From: Hydrogenophaga sp. BPS33
GTDB taxonomy: Bacteria > Pseudomonadota > Gammaproteobacteria > Burkholderiales > Burkholderiaceae_C
Length of the DNA: 64,000 nucleotides
Direction of reading: 5' to 3'
Assembly: GCF_009859475.1 (NCBI RefSeq)
Contig: NZ_CP044549.1
Location: 3,782,001-3,846,000 of the forward strand
Part shown: one piece after another, positions 33,330 through 41,719 of the stretch
How positions within the stretch are numbered: position 1 is the first letter of the stretch
Layout of the letters: every line of letters begins with the position of its first letter
The notes under the pieces: model-generated
What the model was told of the DNA's origin: nothing
Databases searched by the model: none
What the model saw: the letters and a program-made list of their open reading frames with translations, nothing else
Position numbers and translations under genes: made by a program

Positions 33330-35036
33330 TCAGCCTGGCGGACGCGCCAGGGCACTTTCACGGATCTGCATCAAGGTGCCGCGCGTGGTGATCACTTCCA
33401 CATCGAGCGGTACCTCGATCAGGCTGCCGGTGGGCGCGGCCAGCGCGCGCAGCAACGCGGCCTCGAATTCTTCGGTGCGCGTGACGCGTTCGGCCGCATA
33501 CCCATAGGCGCGGGCCAGCGCGCAGAAGTCGGGGTTGGACAGGCCCGAGCCGCTCACATGCGCCGGGAACTCGCGCTCCTGGTGCATGCGGATGGTGCCG
33601 AAGCTGCCGTTGTTGAGCAGCAGCACGATGCTTTTGGCGCCGTGCTGCACCGCCGTGGCCAGTTCCTGCCCGTTCATGAGGAAATCGCCATCGCCCGCGA
33701 TGGTGAACACCGTACGCCCGGTGAGAATGGCCGCGCCGATGCCCGCCGGCACGCCGTAGCCCATGGCGCCGTTGGTGGGCGCGAGCTGCGTCTTGTGCCC
33801 CTTGGCCAGCCCGGGGTAACGGTAGAACCGGTGCAGCCAGCTCGCGAAGTTGCCCGCGCCATTGGTGAGCACGGCGTCTGCGGGCAAGTGCTTTTGCAGC
33901 GTGTGGATGAGCGCGGGCATGTCGATGGAGCCAGGCAGCACGGTGCCACCGTTGGCCACGTCGATGTTGGCTTCGTAATCGGTGTGGCAACCCTGCGCCC
34001 ATTCGCGCCAAGGCACTTCGGTGGGCGCGGCCAACACCTCCAGGCTGCGCGCGGCCGCGTTCATGGTCGCGTTGATCGCCAGCGTGGCCTGGTACACCCG
34101 GCCCAGCTCTTCCGCGCTGCCGTGGATGTGCACCAGCTTCTGCGCCGGCACCGGCGCTTCGATCAAGGTGTAGCCACTGGTCGTGGACTCGCCCAGCCGC
34201 GCACCGATGGCGATGAGCAGGTCGCTCTCGCGCACGCGCCGCGCCAGCGCGGGGTTGATGCCCAGGCCCACGTCGCCCGCATACAGCGGATGGTGGTTGT
34301 CGAAGCAGTCCTGGAACCGGAACGCATTGGCCACCGGCAGTTGCCAGTTCTCCGCAAAGCGCTGCAGCGCGGCGGCGGACTGCGGCGTCCAGCCGCCGCC
34401 GCCCGCAATGACCAAAGGCCGCTCGCTGGCCAACAGCAGCGCACGCAATTCGCGCAGCGCGCCAGGGTCGCTCCAGGCCTGCACCGGCTCCACGCGTGCC
34501 AGCGGCTCGGCCTGCACCACCTGGGTGAGCATGTCCTCCGGCAGCACCAGCACCACCGGCCCGGGCCGCCCGTTCATGGCGGTGGCGAAGGCGCGCGCCA
34601 CGTACTCGGGAATGCGGCGCGCGTCGTCGATGCGCTCCACGCGCTTGGCCATGCCCTTGGTGGAGGGGCCGAAAAACACGGCATAGTCCACCTCCTGGAA
34701 CGCCTCGCGGTCGCGCGCGTCGCTGGCGACGTCGCCCACGAAGAGCACCATGGGCGTCGAATCCTGAAAGGCCGTGTGCAGGCCGATGGAGGCATTGGTC
34801 GCGCCCGGCCCGCGTGTCACGAAACACACCCCGGGACGCCCGGTAAGCTTGCCCTGGGCCTCGGCCATGAAGGCTGCGCCACCTTCCTGGCGGTTGGTGA
34901 CGAAGCGGATGCGATCGGCATGCGCGTGAAAACCATCGAGGACCGCGAGATAACTTTCGCCAGGAACGCCAAAAGCGTGTGTCACCCCTTGGGCGATCAG
35001 GCATTGCACGAGCAGGTGACCGGCGATCTGAGGCAT
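33330..35036 (-). CDS. Thiamine-pyrophosphate enzyme, acetolactate-synthase-like
   Basis: A 568-residue TPP-dependent decarboxylase or lyase in three domains: N-terminal PYR domain with catalytic Glu51 in TNRQEGGAAFMAEAQGK, central domain with WTPQSAAALQRF and IGARLGEST, and a C-terminal PP domain with the Mg/TPP motif GDGDFLMNGQELATA..NNGSFG. It lacks features of true IlvB (no paired regulatory gene), and the family includes benzoylformate, oxalyl-CoA, sulfoacetaldehyde and glyoxylate enzymes. It is transcribed divergently from tetR, with a palindromic operator in between, so it is a likely member of the catabolic regulon. Confidence 0.88.
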   Translation of the reverse strand: MPQIAGHLLVQCLIAQGVTHAFGVPGESYLAVLDGFHAHADRIRFVTNRQEGGAAFMAEAQGKLTGRPGVCFVTRGPGATNASIGLHTAFQDSTPMVLFVGDVASDARDREAFQEVDYAVFFGPSTKGMAKRVERIDDARRIPEYVARAFATAMNGRPGPVVLVLPEDMLTQVVQAEPLARVEPVQAWSDPGALRELRALLLASERPLVIAGGGGWTPQSAAALQRFAENWQLPVANAFRFQDCFDNHHPLYAGDVGLGINPALARRVRESDLLIAIGARLGESTTSGYTLIEAPVPAQKLVHIHGSAEELGRVYQATLAINATMNAAARSLEVLAAPTEVPWREWAQGCHTDYEANIDVANGGTVLPGSIDMPALIHTLQKHLPADAVLTNGAGNFASWLHRFYRYPGLAKGHKTQLAPTNGAMGYGVPAGIGAAILTGRTVFTIAGDGDFLMNGQELATAVQHGAKSIVLLLNNGSFGTIRMHQEREFPAHVSGSGLSNPDFCALARAYGYAAERVTRTEEFEAALLRALAAPTGSLIEVPLDVEVITTRGTLMQIRESALARPPG

Positions 35037-35040
35037 GCGT

Positions 35041-35069
35041 TTGACTTTATTAACCTATTGGTGAATTAT
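35041..35069 (+). promoter_or_regulatory. tetR/TPP-gene promoter region with operator copy 1
   Basis: A TTGACT hexamer (35041-35046) is followed 17 bases later by AATTAT (35064-35069), a plausible tetR promoter. The palindromic operator TTAACCTATTGGTGAA (35050-35065), with TTA added, fills the spacer. The same core occurs at the tctC and second-module promoters. A TetR protein bound here would block both its own promoter and the divergent one. Confidence 0.65.
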
Positions 35070-35075
35070 TAGAAT

Positions 35076-35726
35076 ATGAGCAACACACCCACACCGGTTG
35101 CCGAAGAGCGTCTGCGCGACGCGGAGCGATCGCAGAATACCATTCTGTCCGCGGCGCGGGACGAGTTCGCCGAGCACGGCCTGGGCGGCGCGCGCGTGGA
35201 CCGCATCGCCGAACGCGCGGGGCTGAACAAGCGCTTGATCTACTACTACTTCGAGGACAAGGAAAAGCTGTTCCAGGCGGTGCTGGAGCAGGTGTACCGC
35301 CACATCCGCGAAGAAGAACAGAAGCTCAACCTGCTGCACGTCAAGCCCACCACCGCCGTGCGCCGGCTGGTGGAGTTCACCTGGAACTACTACCTCGAAC
35401 ACCCCGAGTTCCTCACGCTGCTCAACAGCGCCAACCTGCACCGTGCACGCCACCTGCAGCAGTCGCATCGCGCGCGCCAGCTCAACTCGCCGCTCATCGC
35501 CACGCTGGGCGAAGTGCTGGAGCGCGGACGCGCCGAAGGCACCTTCCGCGGCGGCATCGACCCGCTGCAGCTGTACGTGTCGATCGCCGGGCTGGCCTAC
35601 TTCTACCTCTCGAACAACCACACGCTGTCGGCGATCTTCGGGCGCGACCTCATGACGCCCAAGGCGCACAGCGAACGCCTCTCGCACATGTGCGATGTGA
35701 TCCTAGGGTATGTCCTGAGAAGCTGA
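35076..35726 (+). CDS. TetR-family transcription regulator
   Basis: A 216-residue regulator. The N-terminal HTH (SQNTILSAARDEFAEHGLGGARVDRIAERAGLNKRLIYYYFEDKEKLFQAVLEQV) is canonical TetR; the C-terminal ligand domain resembles TetR_C members with LLHVKPTTAVRRLVEF. Start at ATG 35076 directly after an AT-rich segment, so the mRNA would have almost no leader. The operator overlaps its own promoter, hinting at autorepression. It is the best candidate for the regulator of the three operator-bearing units here; the inducer is unknown but is probably a substrate or intermediate of the pathway. Confidence 0.9.
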   Translation: MSNTPTPVAEERLRDAERSQNTILSAARDEFAEHGLGGARVDRIAERAGLNKRLIYYYFEDKEKLFQAVLEQVYRHIREEEQKLNLLHVKPTTAVRRLVEFTWNYYLEHPEFLTLLNSANLHRARHLQQSHRARQLNSPLIATLGEVLERGRAEGTFRGGIDPLQLYVSIAGLAYFYLSNNHTLSAIFGRDLMTPKAHSERLSHMCDVILGYVLRS

Positions 35727-35739
35727 ACGGCCCGGTGGC

Positions 35740-35783
35740 TTGACGCTGGTGAAGGCGGTTTCTATTATTAACCGCTCGGTGAA
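35740..35783 (+). promoter_or_regulatory. tctC promoter with TetR operator copy 2
   Basis: -35 TTGACG (35740-35745), 17-base spacer, -10 TATTAT (35763-35768): a strong sigma-70 promoter. The palindrome TTAACCGCTCGGTGAA (35768-35783) begins at the end of the -10 and covers the transcription start, the usual position for a repressor. The core matches copies at 35050 and 50861. Confidence 0.82.
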
Positions 35784-35804
35784 TTACAACCCAGGAGACC
35801 TGCC

Positions 35805-36809
35805 ATGAAGCCCGTTCCAGTACGCCAGATTCTCGTCACCGCCGTGCTCGCGGCGGCCTCGGTCAGCGCCATGGCGCAATGGAAGCCTGACCGCCCCATC
35901 ACCCTGATCGTGCCGTGGGCGCCCGGCGGCTCTACGGACCAGGTCACGCGTGTCACGGCCGCGGAGCTGGAAAAGCACCTCGGCCAAAAGATCGTGGTGA
36001 TGAACCAGCCCGGCGCCTCGGGCTCGGTGGGCACCAAGAACGCCCTGGCCGCGCCGGCCGATGGCTACACCTGGACCGCCGGTGGCGCGAAGGACCTGGG
36101 CACCTACAAGGTGCTGGGCATGCTCGACACCTCGGCCAGCGACTGGAACCTGTACCTGAACGTGGCGCACATCGCCGTGGTCGGCGTGAACGCGGACGCG
36201 CCCTTCAAGAACATGAACGAGCTGCTCGCGGCCATGAAGGCCCGCCCGGGCACGGTCTCGGTGGCCACCGCCGGCGTAAACTCCAGCGGGCACTCGGCCA
36301 TCGAGGCGATCGCGCGCGCGGCCAACGTGAGCTACAAGCACGTCACCTACGACGGTGGCGCGCCCGCCGCCGTGGCCGCTGCCTCGGGCGAAACGCAGGT
36401 GACCACGCAACTGGCCGCCGAGCAGACCGACATGATCCGCGCCAAGAAGATCCGCCCGCTGGCGGTGGTGGGCGACAAGTCGATCGAGATCGAGGGCTTC
36501 GGCAGCATCCCGCCGCTGTCGCAATTCATCCCGGGCTTCAAGGATCCGATCAACTACTTCGGCATCTTCGTGCCCAAGGCTGCGCCGCCCGAAGTGGCGG
36601 CCACGCTGAACAAGATCTGGTCCACCGAAATGGTCAAGAGCGATGCGCTGAAGAAGTACGCGCAGGCACGCGGCGCCATGTTCGCGCCGATGTCGGGTGA
36701 CGAAGCGCAGAAGGCGGTGTTCCCGGCCATCCAGTCCTACGCCTGGACGCAGCAAGCCGCCGGCAAGGCCAAGGTGTCGCCCGACACCGTCGGCATCCCC
36801 AGACCCTGA
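35805..36809 (+). CDS. tctC: Bug-family (TctC) tripartite tricarboxylate solute-binding protein
   Basis: A 334-residue periplasmic binding protein. A signal peptide covers about residues 1-25 (ASVSAMAQW), followed by Bug-family signatures RPITLIVPWAPGGSTDQVTR, NQPGASGSVG and an extended C-terminal lobe (NYFGIFVPKAAPPEVAATL). It pairs with TctA and TctB for high-affinity uptake of a carboxylate. CAGGAGA is 7 bases before the ATG. It heads a unit with tctB, tctA, an isomerase and an enolase-family enzyme, separated from tctB by about 470 bases of repeats. The ligand is unknown. Confidence 0.92.
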   Translation: MKPVPVRQILVTAVLAAASVSAMAQWKPDRPITLIVPWAPGGSTDQVTRVTAAELEKHLGQKIVVMNQPGASGSVGTKNALAAPADGYTWTAGGAKDLGTYKVLGMLDTSASDWNLYLNVAHIAVVGVNADAPFKNMNELLAAMKARPGTVSVATAGVNSSGHSAIEAIARAANVSYKHVTYDGGAPAAVAAASGETQVTTQLAAEQTDMIRAKKIRPLAVVGDKSIEIEGFGSIPPLSQFIPGFKDPINYFGIFVPKAAPPEVAATLNKIWSTEMVKSDALKKYAQARGAMFAPMSGDEAQKAVFPAIQSYAWTQQAAGKAKVSPDTVGIPRP

Positions 36810-37281
36810 TATGACATCCCCCTGCGCCGCTGACGCGGCTTCCCCCTTCTCTTGCGCGCCTGCGGCGCTTGGAAGGGGGACGGCATCTCGGGCCGGCACA
36901 GCCGTCCCTTGATGCCCCTGGAGAGAGGCACGCGCGCCGGAGGAGGAGTCCGATCCCGATCCCGCCTTCCGCCTTCCGCCGTCGGGCCGGGCTGAGCAGC
37001 GCAGGGGTGCGGGGAAAAGAAGTTCGCGTGTTTGAGTCCGCGAAGCGGGCGAGTTTGCGAACTTCTCCCCGCACACCGAGCAGCGCAAGGAACCCCGCAG
37101 GGGCCCGGTCTTCGGCTCGCCTTTCTTTTGGGTACTTTTCTTTGGCGAAGCAAAGAAAAGTGCCTCGGCCGCCGGGCCGAGACCCGGCCAGCCACGAAAG
37201 CGACATCGCAACGCCAGAAGAAAAATAAGAAGACAGTGCGACTTGGACGCAGTGAACAACCGAAACGAAAGGCAAAAGCAG
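36810..37281. repeat. Dispersed palindromic repeats between tctC and tctB
   Basis: This 472-base gap carries no convincing gene. It contains (a) a C-rich element at about 36820-36885 related to the repeat at 7378-7469; (b) an inverted repeat TGCGGGGAaaAGAAGTTCGC (from 37008) and GCGAACTTCTCCCCGCA (to 37073); and (c) a 28-base hairpin ACTTTTCTTTG/CAAAGAAAAGT with loop GCGAAG at 37134-37161. These are widespread in Comamonadaceae genomes from my knowledge. They divide an otherwise tight tct operon, and the hairpins may cut expression of tctB and tctA relative to tctC, a common ratio for this transporter type. Confidence 0.75.
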
Positions 37282-37779
37282 ATGGTCGAGGAAGGAAAAA
37301 GCCCAAGGTCCGATCTCTGGGGCGGTGCGGCATGGGTGGTGTTCGGCCTGTTGATCGTGGTCGGCTCCCTGCGCATGGACCGCTTCGAGTCCATGGGCGC
37401 ACAGCTCTACACCATGCCGGGTTTCGTGCCGGGCTTGATCGGTGGCATGGTCGCGTTGCTCGGCCTGTTGCTGGTGCTGCGCGGCTGGCTGCGCCACGCG
37501 AAGGAAACCGCTTCTGCCGACTCGCAGCCGACCGGGCCCCTGTTGAACCGGCGCATCACCATCACCATGGCGCTGGCACTGGTGTACGCCGGCCTCTTGC
37601 TGGGCCGCGCACCGTTCTCGCTGGTCACCGCGCTCTTCGTGGCGGCCTTCGTCGCCGTCTTCAGCCCGCCCGAATACCCGCCGCTGCGCCGCGCGGTGGT
37701 GGCGCTGGTGGCCGGTGTGCTGACGTCGGCGGTCGTCACCGTCGTCTTCGAACAGCTCTTCCTCGTCCGTCTTCCTTGA
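37282..37779 (+). CDS. tctB: TctB small membrane subunit of the tripartite tricarboxylate transporter
   Basis: A 165-residue protein with four predicted membrane segments: WVVFGLLIVVGSL, FVPGLIGGMVALLGLLLVLRG, ITMALALVYAGLLL and ALVAGVLTSAVVTVVFEQLFL, as in TctB. The MGAQLYTMPGFVPGLIGG motif is typical. The start is not certain: ATG 37282 has AAAGG about 9 bases before it and removes a weak hydrophilic N-terminus; upstream alternatives are TTG 37243 or GTG 37252. TctA starts 9 bases after the stop. Confidence 0.85.
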   Translation: MVEEGKSPRSDLWGGAAWVVFGLLIVVGSLRMDRFESMGAQLYTMPGFVPGLIGGMVALLGLLLVLRGWLRHAKETASADSQPTGPLLNRRITITMALALVYAGLLLGRAPFSLVTALFVAAFVAVFSPPEYPPLRRAVVALVAGVLTSAVVTVVFEQLFLVRLP

Positions 37780-37788
37780 GCCCCCACC

Positions 37789-39291
37789 ATGTTTGAAGGC
37801 TTGATCATGTTCGGCGAGTCGATCGCCCGCTTCAGTGGCCCCGAGACGATTGCCTACGCCCTGCTCGCCTCGTTGATCGGCGTGGTCATGGGCGCCCTGC
37901 CCGGCCTCACCGCCACCATGTCATTGGCGCTGGTGACCACGCTCACGCTCAAGCTGCCGCCCAGCCAGGCGCTGCTGATCCTCATCTGCACCTACGTGGG
38001 CAGCATCTACGGGGGGTCGCGCTCGGCGATTCTGCTCAACATCCCGGGCACGCCGGCATCCGCAGCCTCGTGCCTGGACGGCTACGCGCTCGCGCGCCAG
38101 GGCATGGCCGGTCGCGCCATGGGCATTGCCACCACCGGCTCGGTCATGGGCACCTTCATCGGCATGTTCTTTCTCGCCACGTTCACGCCGGTGCTGGGCA
38201 ATCTGGCGCTGAAATTCGGCGCCTACGAATTCTTCTGGCTCGCCCTCTTTGGCGTCATCATCGCCGGCACGCTCACCGGCGACGACCCGCTCAAGGGCTG
38301 GATCGCGGGCATCGCGGGCCTGTTCATCGCCACCATCGGGCAGGAGCCGCAATACGGCTACGAACGCTTCGCCTGGGGACTGCGCGATCTGGCCGGGGGC
38401 ATCCAGCTGGTGCCGGCGCTGGTGGGCGCCTTCGGTTTCGCCGAACTGCTCACCGCGATGCGCGATCGGCAGGCGCCTGTGAAGATCAGCGCCTTCGACA
38501 CCGTCATTCCCAAAGTGCGCGACGTGCTGCAGTACTGGCGCACCATCCTGCGCTCGGGCCTCATCGGCACCGGCGTGGGCATCGTGCCCGGGGTGGGCGA
38601 AGACGTGGCGGCGTGGTCGTCCTACGCCGCGGCCAAGCGCGCGAGCAAGGAAAAGGAGAAATTCGGCAAGGGCTCGGTGGAAGGCCTGATGGCCGCCGAG
38701 ACCGGCGACAACGCCTGTGTGCCGGGCGCGGTCATTCCGGTGCTCACGCTGGCCATTCCGGGCTCGGCGCCGGCGGCCGTGCTGATGGCCGCGATGATCA
38801 TCCACGGCGTCAAGCCCGGCCCGCTGATCATGGTGGAGAACCCCACCTTCGTGTACGACGTGGTCACCATGATGCTGTTCGCCACCATCGGCATCCTCAT
38901 CTTCGGCCTGGTGCTCACCAAGGCGCTGGTGCAGGTTCTGCGCGTGCCGCAGCACCTGATCGTGCCGATCGTCTTCGTGCTCTGCGCGGTCGGCAGCTTC
39001 GCCATTGCCGGTCGCCTGTTCGACGTCTACGTGATGCTGGCCTTCGGCCTCATCGGCTTCTTCCTTCGCCACTACGGCTACCCCATGGCACCGCTGGTGC
39101 TGGGCATCGTGCTGGGCGACCTGATGGAGAAGAACCTGCGCCGCGCCTTGATCCTGTCCGATGGCGATCTCTCGCCTTTCTTCACCCGTCCCATCGCCGG
39201 CACGGTGGCCGCCCTCATCTTCGCCACCATTGGCTTCAAGCTCTGGTCGCTCTACCGCAACAAGCGCCGCCACGCGCCCCCCCTCGCATGA
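37789..39291 (+). CDS. tctA: TctA large membrane subunit of the tripartite tricarboxylate transporter
   Basis: A 500-residue permease with about 11-12 membrane segments. Family signatures: GALPGLTATMSLALV, YVGSIYGGSRSAILLNIPGTP, FGLVLTKALV and the second repeat GTGVGIVPGVGEDVAAW. The protein is made of two homologous halves, each with a GxxPG-type loop. Its stop overlaps the start of the isomerase gene (ATGA). It may also serve the solute-binding protein at 50915, which has no membrane subunits beside it (inference). Confidence 0.93.
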   Translation: MFEGLIMFGESIARFSGPETIAYALLASLIGVVMGALPGLTATMSLALVTTLTLKLPPSQALLILICTYVGSIYGGSRSAILLNIPGTPASAASCLDGYALARQGMAGRAMGIATTGSVMGTFIGMFFLATFTPVLGNLALKFGAYEFFWLALFGVIIAGTLTGDDPLKGWIAGIAGLFIATIGQEPQYGYERFAWGLRDLAGGIQLVPALVGAFGFAELLTAMRDRQAPVKISAFDTVIPKVRDVLQYWRTILRSGLIGTGVGIVPGVGEDVAAWSSYAAAKRASKEKEKFGKGSVEGLMAAETGDNACVPGAVIPVLTLAIPGSAPAAVLMAAMIIHGVKPGPLIMVENPTFVYDVVTMMLFATIGILIFGLVLTKALVQVLRVPQHLIVPIVFVLCAVGSFAIAGRLFDVYVMLAFGLIGFFLRHYGYPMAPLVLGIVLGDLMEKNLRRALILSDGDLSPFFTRPIAGTVAALIFATIGFKLWSLYRNKRRHAPPLA

Positions 39292-40118
39292 AACTCGCTT
39301 TGTGCAACGAGGTGCTGCAGCCCTTGCCATTGGCCGCGCAGTGCGAAGCCGCCGCGCGCATGGGCTACGACGCGCTGGAGATCGCGCCCTTCACGCTGAC
39401 CGACGACCCCACCACGCTCGACGAGGCCGCCGCCCGCCGCGTTCGCACCGCCGCGCACGACCATGGCCTGCAAATCGCCAGCCTGCATTGGCTGCTGGTG
39501 AAACCCGAAGGCCTGTCGCTGGTCAGCGACGACGCGGCTTTGCGCCGCCGCACGCTGGACCTGCTGCGCCGCCTGATTCACTTCGCAGCCGCGTGCGGCG
39601 CGCGCGTGCTCGTGCACGGTTCGCCCAGGCAGCGCTCCCCCTTGCCCCACCAATCCGTGGCCGACGCCACCGCGCACTTCGAAGCCGCGCTGGCCGAGCT
39701 CGCGCCACATGCCGAGGCAGCGGACGTCACCTATTGCGTCGAACCGCTGGGGCCATTCGAAACGCAGGTGATCAACACCGTGGCCCAAGCCGCTGCGCTC
39801 GTCGATCGCATCGGCTCGCCCGCCATCCGCACCATGCTCGACGTGAGCGCGGCCTCGCACAGCGAAAGCGAACCGGTGCACGAGGTGCTGCGCCGCTTCC
39901 TGGCCAGCGGGCACATTGCCCACGTGCAGGTCAACGACAAGAACCGCCGAGGCCCTGGCCAAGGCGACACCGACCAGCGCCCCGTGCTGCAGACGCTCAA
40001 GGACACGGGCTATGCCGGCTGGGTAGTGGTCGAACCCTTCGAATACGTGCCCGATGGCCCCGGCGCTGCCGAGGCCTCGGCCCGACATGTCCGAGAACTC
40101 TGGAAAAAATTGAGATGA
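39288..40118 (+). CDS. TIM-barrel sugar-phosphate-isomerase/epimerase family enzyme
   Basis: A 276-residue AP-endonuclease-2-fold enzyme (xylose isomerase-like barrel). Barrel signatures: MKLALCNEVLQP at the start, MGYDALEIAPFTL, HGLQIASLHWLLV, RVLVHGSPR, YCVEPLGPFETQ, IRTMLDVSAASH, HIAHVQVNDKNRRGPG and WVVVEPFEYVPDG. Metal-ligand acidic and His residues (E, D, H, E) are in the expected places. It resembles hydroxypyruvate isomerase or hexose epimerase families; substrate unknown. Start overlaps the tctA stop, and the stop overlaps the enolase-family start. Confidence 0.85.
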   Translation: MKLALCNEVLQPLPLAAQCEAAARMGYDALEIAPFTLTDDPTTLDEAAARRVRTAAHDHGLQIASLHWLLVKPEGLSLVSDDAALRRRTLDLLRRLIHFAAACGARVLVHGSPRQRSPLPHQSVADATAHFEAALAELAPHAEAADVTYCVEPLGPFETQVINTVAQAAALVDRIGSPAIRTMLDVSAASHSESEPVHEVLRRFLASGHIAHVQVNDKNRRGPGQGDTDQRPVLQTLKDTGYAGWVVVEPFEYVPDGPGAAEASARHVRELWKKLR

Positions 40119-41470
40119 CCCCCGTCAGCCTGCGCATCCGCGAGGTGCAGCTCTTCGAACGCCACGTCACCCTGCGCCTGCCCTTTCGTTTTGGCGCTGC
40201 CACCGTCACCCAGTGCCCGCAAGCTTTCGTGCAGGTGCGCGCCGAAGTGCATGGCAAAACCGTCGAAGGCGCGAGCGCCGAACTGATGGTGCCCAAGTGG
40301 TTCGACAAATCGCCGAACCTCACCCACGAACAGAACTTCGAGCAACTGCGCGAAGCGCTGCGCAACGCGCGCACGGCCTTCCTCGCCACGCCCGATGCGT
40401 TGGGCCCATACGCCCATGCGCAGACCGCGGGCGACAGCGCCATCGCCGTGTCGGTGGCGCGCGGCCTGCCACGTCTGGTCGCACAGTTCGGCACCGCCCT
40501 GCTCGACAAGGCTGTGGCCGACGCCGCACTGCGCGCCGCCAACCTTTCCTGGGTGGACGGCGTGGTCGCGGGCGCGCTGGGCGACCCTTGGAGCGCGCAA
40601 CTGCGTCTGGCCCGCCCGGAGCGCGTGGTGCTGCGCCACACCGTCGGTCTGGCCGACCGCCTCACCGACGAGGAGCCCGGCCACGATCCGCAAGATGGCC
40701 TGCCCGCCACACTGGAGGCCGCGATCCGCCACTACGGCCTGCACCATTTCAAGCTCAAACTCAGTGGTCAGATCGAGGCCGACATTCATCGGCTCACCCG
40801 CATCGGCGAGGTGCTGCGGCGCACGGCGGGCGACTACCGCGTCACGCTCGATGGCAACGAAACCTTCACCGACGCCACCAGCCTCGGGCGTTTCTGGCAC
40901 ACGCTGCGCACCACTCCCGCGCTGGCCGACATGCTGCAACGCACCCTGCTGCTCGAACAGCCGCTGGCCCGCGCGGTGGCGCTGCGCGAATCCATCGCCT
41001 CGCTGGGCATCGAAGTGCCGGTGATCCTGGACGAGTCCGACGACCACACCAGCGCGCTCGACGAAGGCCTGGCCCTGGGCTACAACGGCATCTCCAGCAA
41101 GGCGTGCAAGGGCATCTACCGCTCGCTGCGCAACGCCCATCGCATCGCGCAGGATCCGCGTTTGCTTCTGTCCGGCGAAGACCTCACCTGCCAGGCCGGC
41201 CTGGCGGTGCAGCAGGACACGCTGCTTGCGGCCAGCCTGGGCGTGACGCACATCGAGCGCAATGGGCACCACTATGTGGACGGGTTCGGCACCGCGCCGC
41301 AGGAGGAGGCGCAGGCGTTTGCTGCGGCGCATGCGGGCTTCTACGACAACAGCGCCACCCGCCCACACCTGGCGGTGCGCAATGGCCAGCTCGACCTCAG
41401 GTCCCTGCACGTCGCCGGCTTTGCGACGGCTGCGATGCCGCTTTGGCGCAGCTTGCAGGCGATCGTCTGA
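40115..41470 (+). CDS. Enolase-superfamily enzyme (mandelate-racemase/muconate-cycloisomerase-like)
   Basis: A 451-residue two-domain enzyme: an N-terminal cap domain, then a TIM barrel with base Lys in HFKLKL, metal ligands Asp in VTLDGNE, Glu in LLLEQPL and Asp in VILDESDD, and a second Lys in GISSKACKGIY. This is close to the muconate-lactonizing or dipeptide-epimerase pattern, but the identity is not resolved by eye. It may dehydrate or racemise a sugar acid. ATG overlaps the isomerase stop, completing the tct operon. A 24-base exact copy of its middle region appears at 50125. Confidence 0.8.
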   Translation: MTPVSLRIREVQLFERHVTLRLPFRFGAATVTQCPQAFVQVRAEVHGKTVEGASAELMVPKWFDKSPNLTHEQNFEQLREALRNARTAFLATPDALGPYAHAQTAGDSAIAVSVARGLPRLVAQFGTALLDKAVADAALRAANLSWVDGVVAGALGDPWSAQLRLARPERVVLRHTVGLADRLTDEEPGHDPQDGLPATLEAAIRHYGLHHFKLKLSGQIEADIHRLTRIGEVLRRTAGDYRVTLDGNETFTDATSLGRFWHTLRTTPALADMLQRTLLLEQPLARAVALRESIASLGIEVPVILDESDDHTSALDEGLALGYNGISSKACKGIYRSLRNAHRIAQDPRLLLSGEDLTCQAGLAVQQDTLLAASLGVTHIERNGHHYVDGFGTAPQEEAQAFAAAHAGFYDNSATRPHLAVRNGQLDLRSLHVAGFATAAMPLWRSLQAIV

Positions 41471-41719
41471 CTTGCCCTGGTCCGGGCCGGCTGCACCGGC
41501 CTTGGGCCTTGGAATGAGGCCCTCCTTCCAGCGAAAGTGGGCGCTGGTGCGCTGAACCAACCGTTGTTCATTACACGATTTCACCCTGTCGTGGGTGCTT
41601 CTTCGCCCGGAGATGGGGGAAAGCCGGGCAGCAAATTACCGGCAAATTGCGTCATTGATCCACGGCATGCCGCACCCCAAAATGCCCCTGGTCCATCTAC
41701 CCAATCACCAGGAGTTTCG
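41471..41719. other. Intergenic region before the TRAP operon
   Basis: A weak hairpin (GGCCGG/CCGGCC, about 41484-41500) follows the enolase-family stop. A direct repeat CAAATT(A/G)CCGG-CAAATT at 41632-41648, repeated every 11 bases, is a possible regulator site for the downstream TRAP operon. No clear sigma-70 hexamers were found, but AT-rich patches are present. Confidence 0.35.

Noticed and set aside
36697..37228. Short plus-strand frames between tctC and tctB
   Set aside because: They translate dispersed repeats and show no independent coding support.
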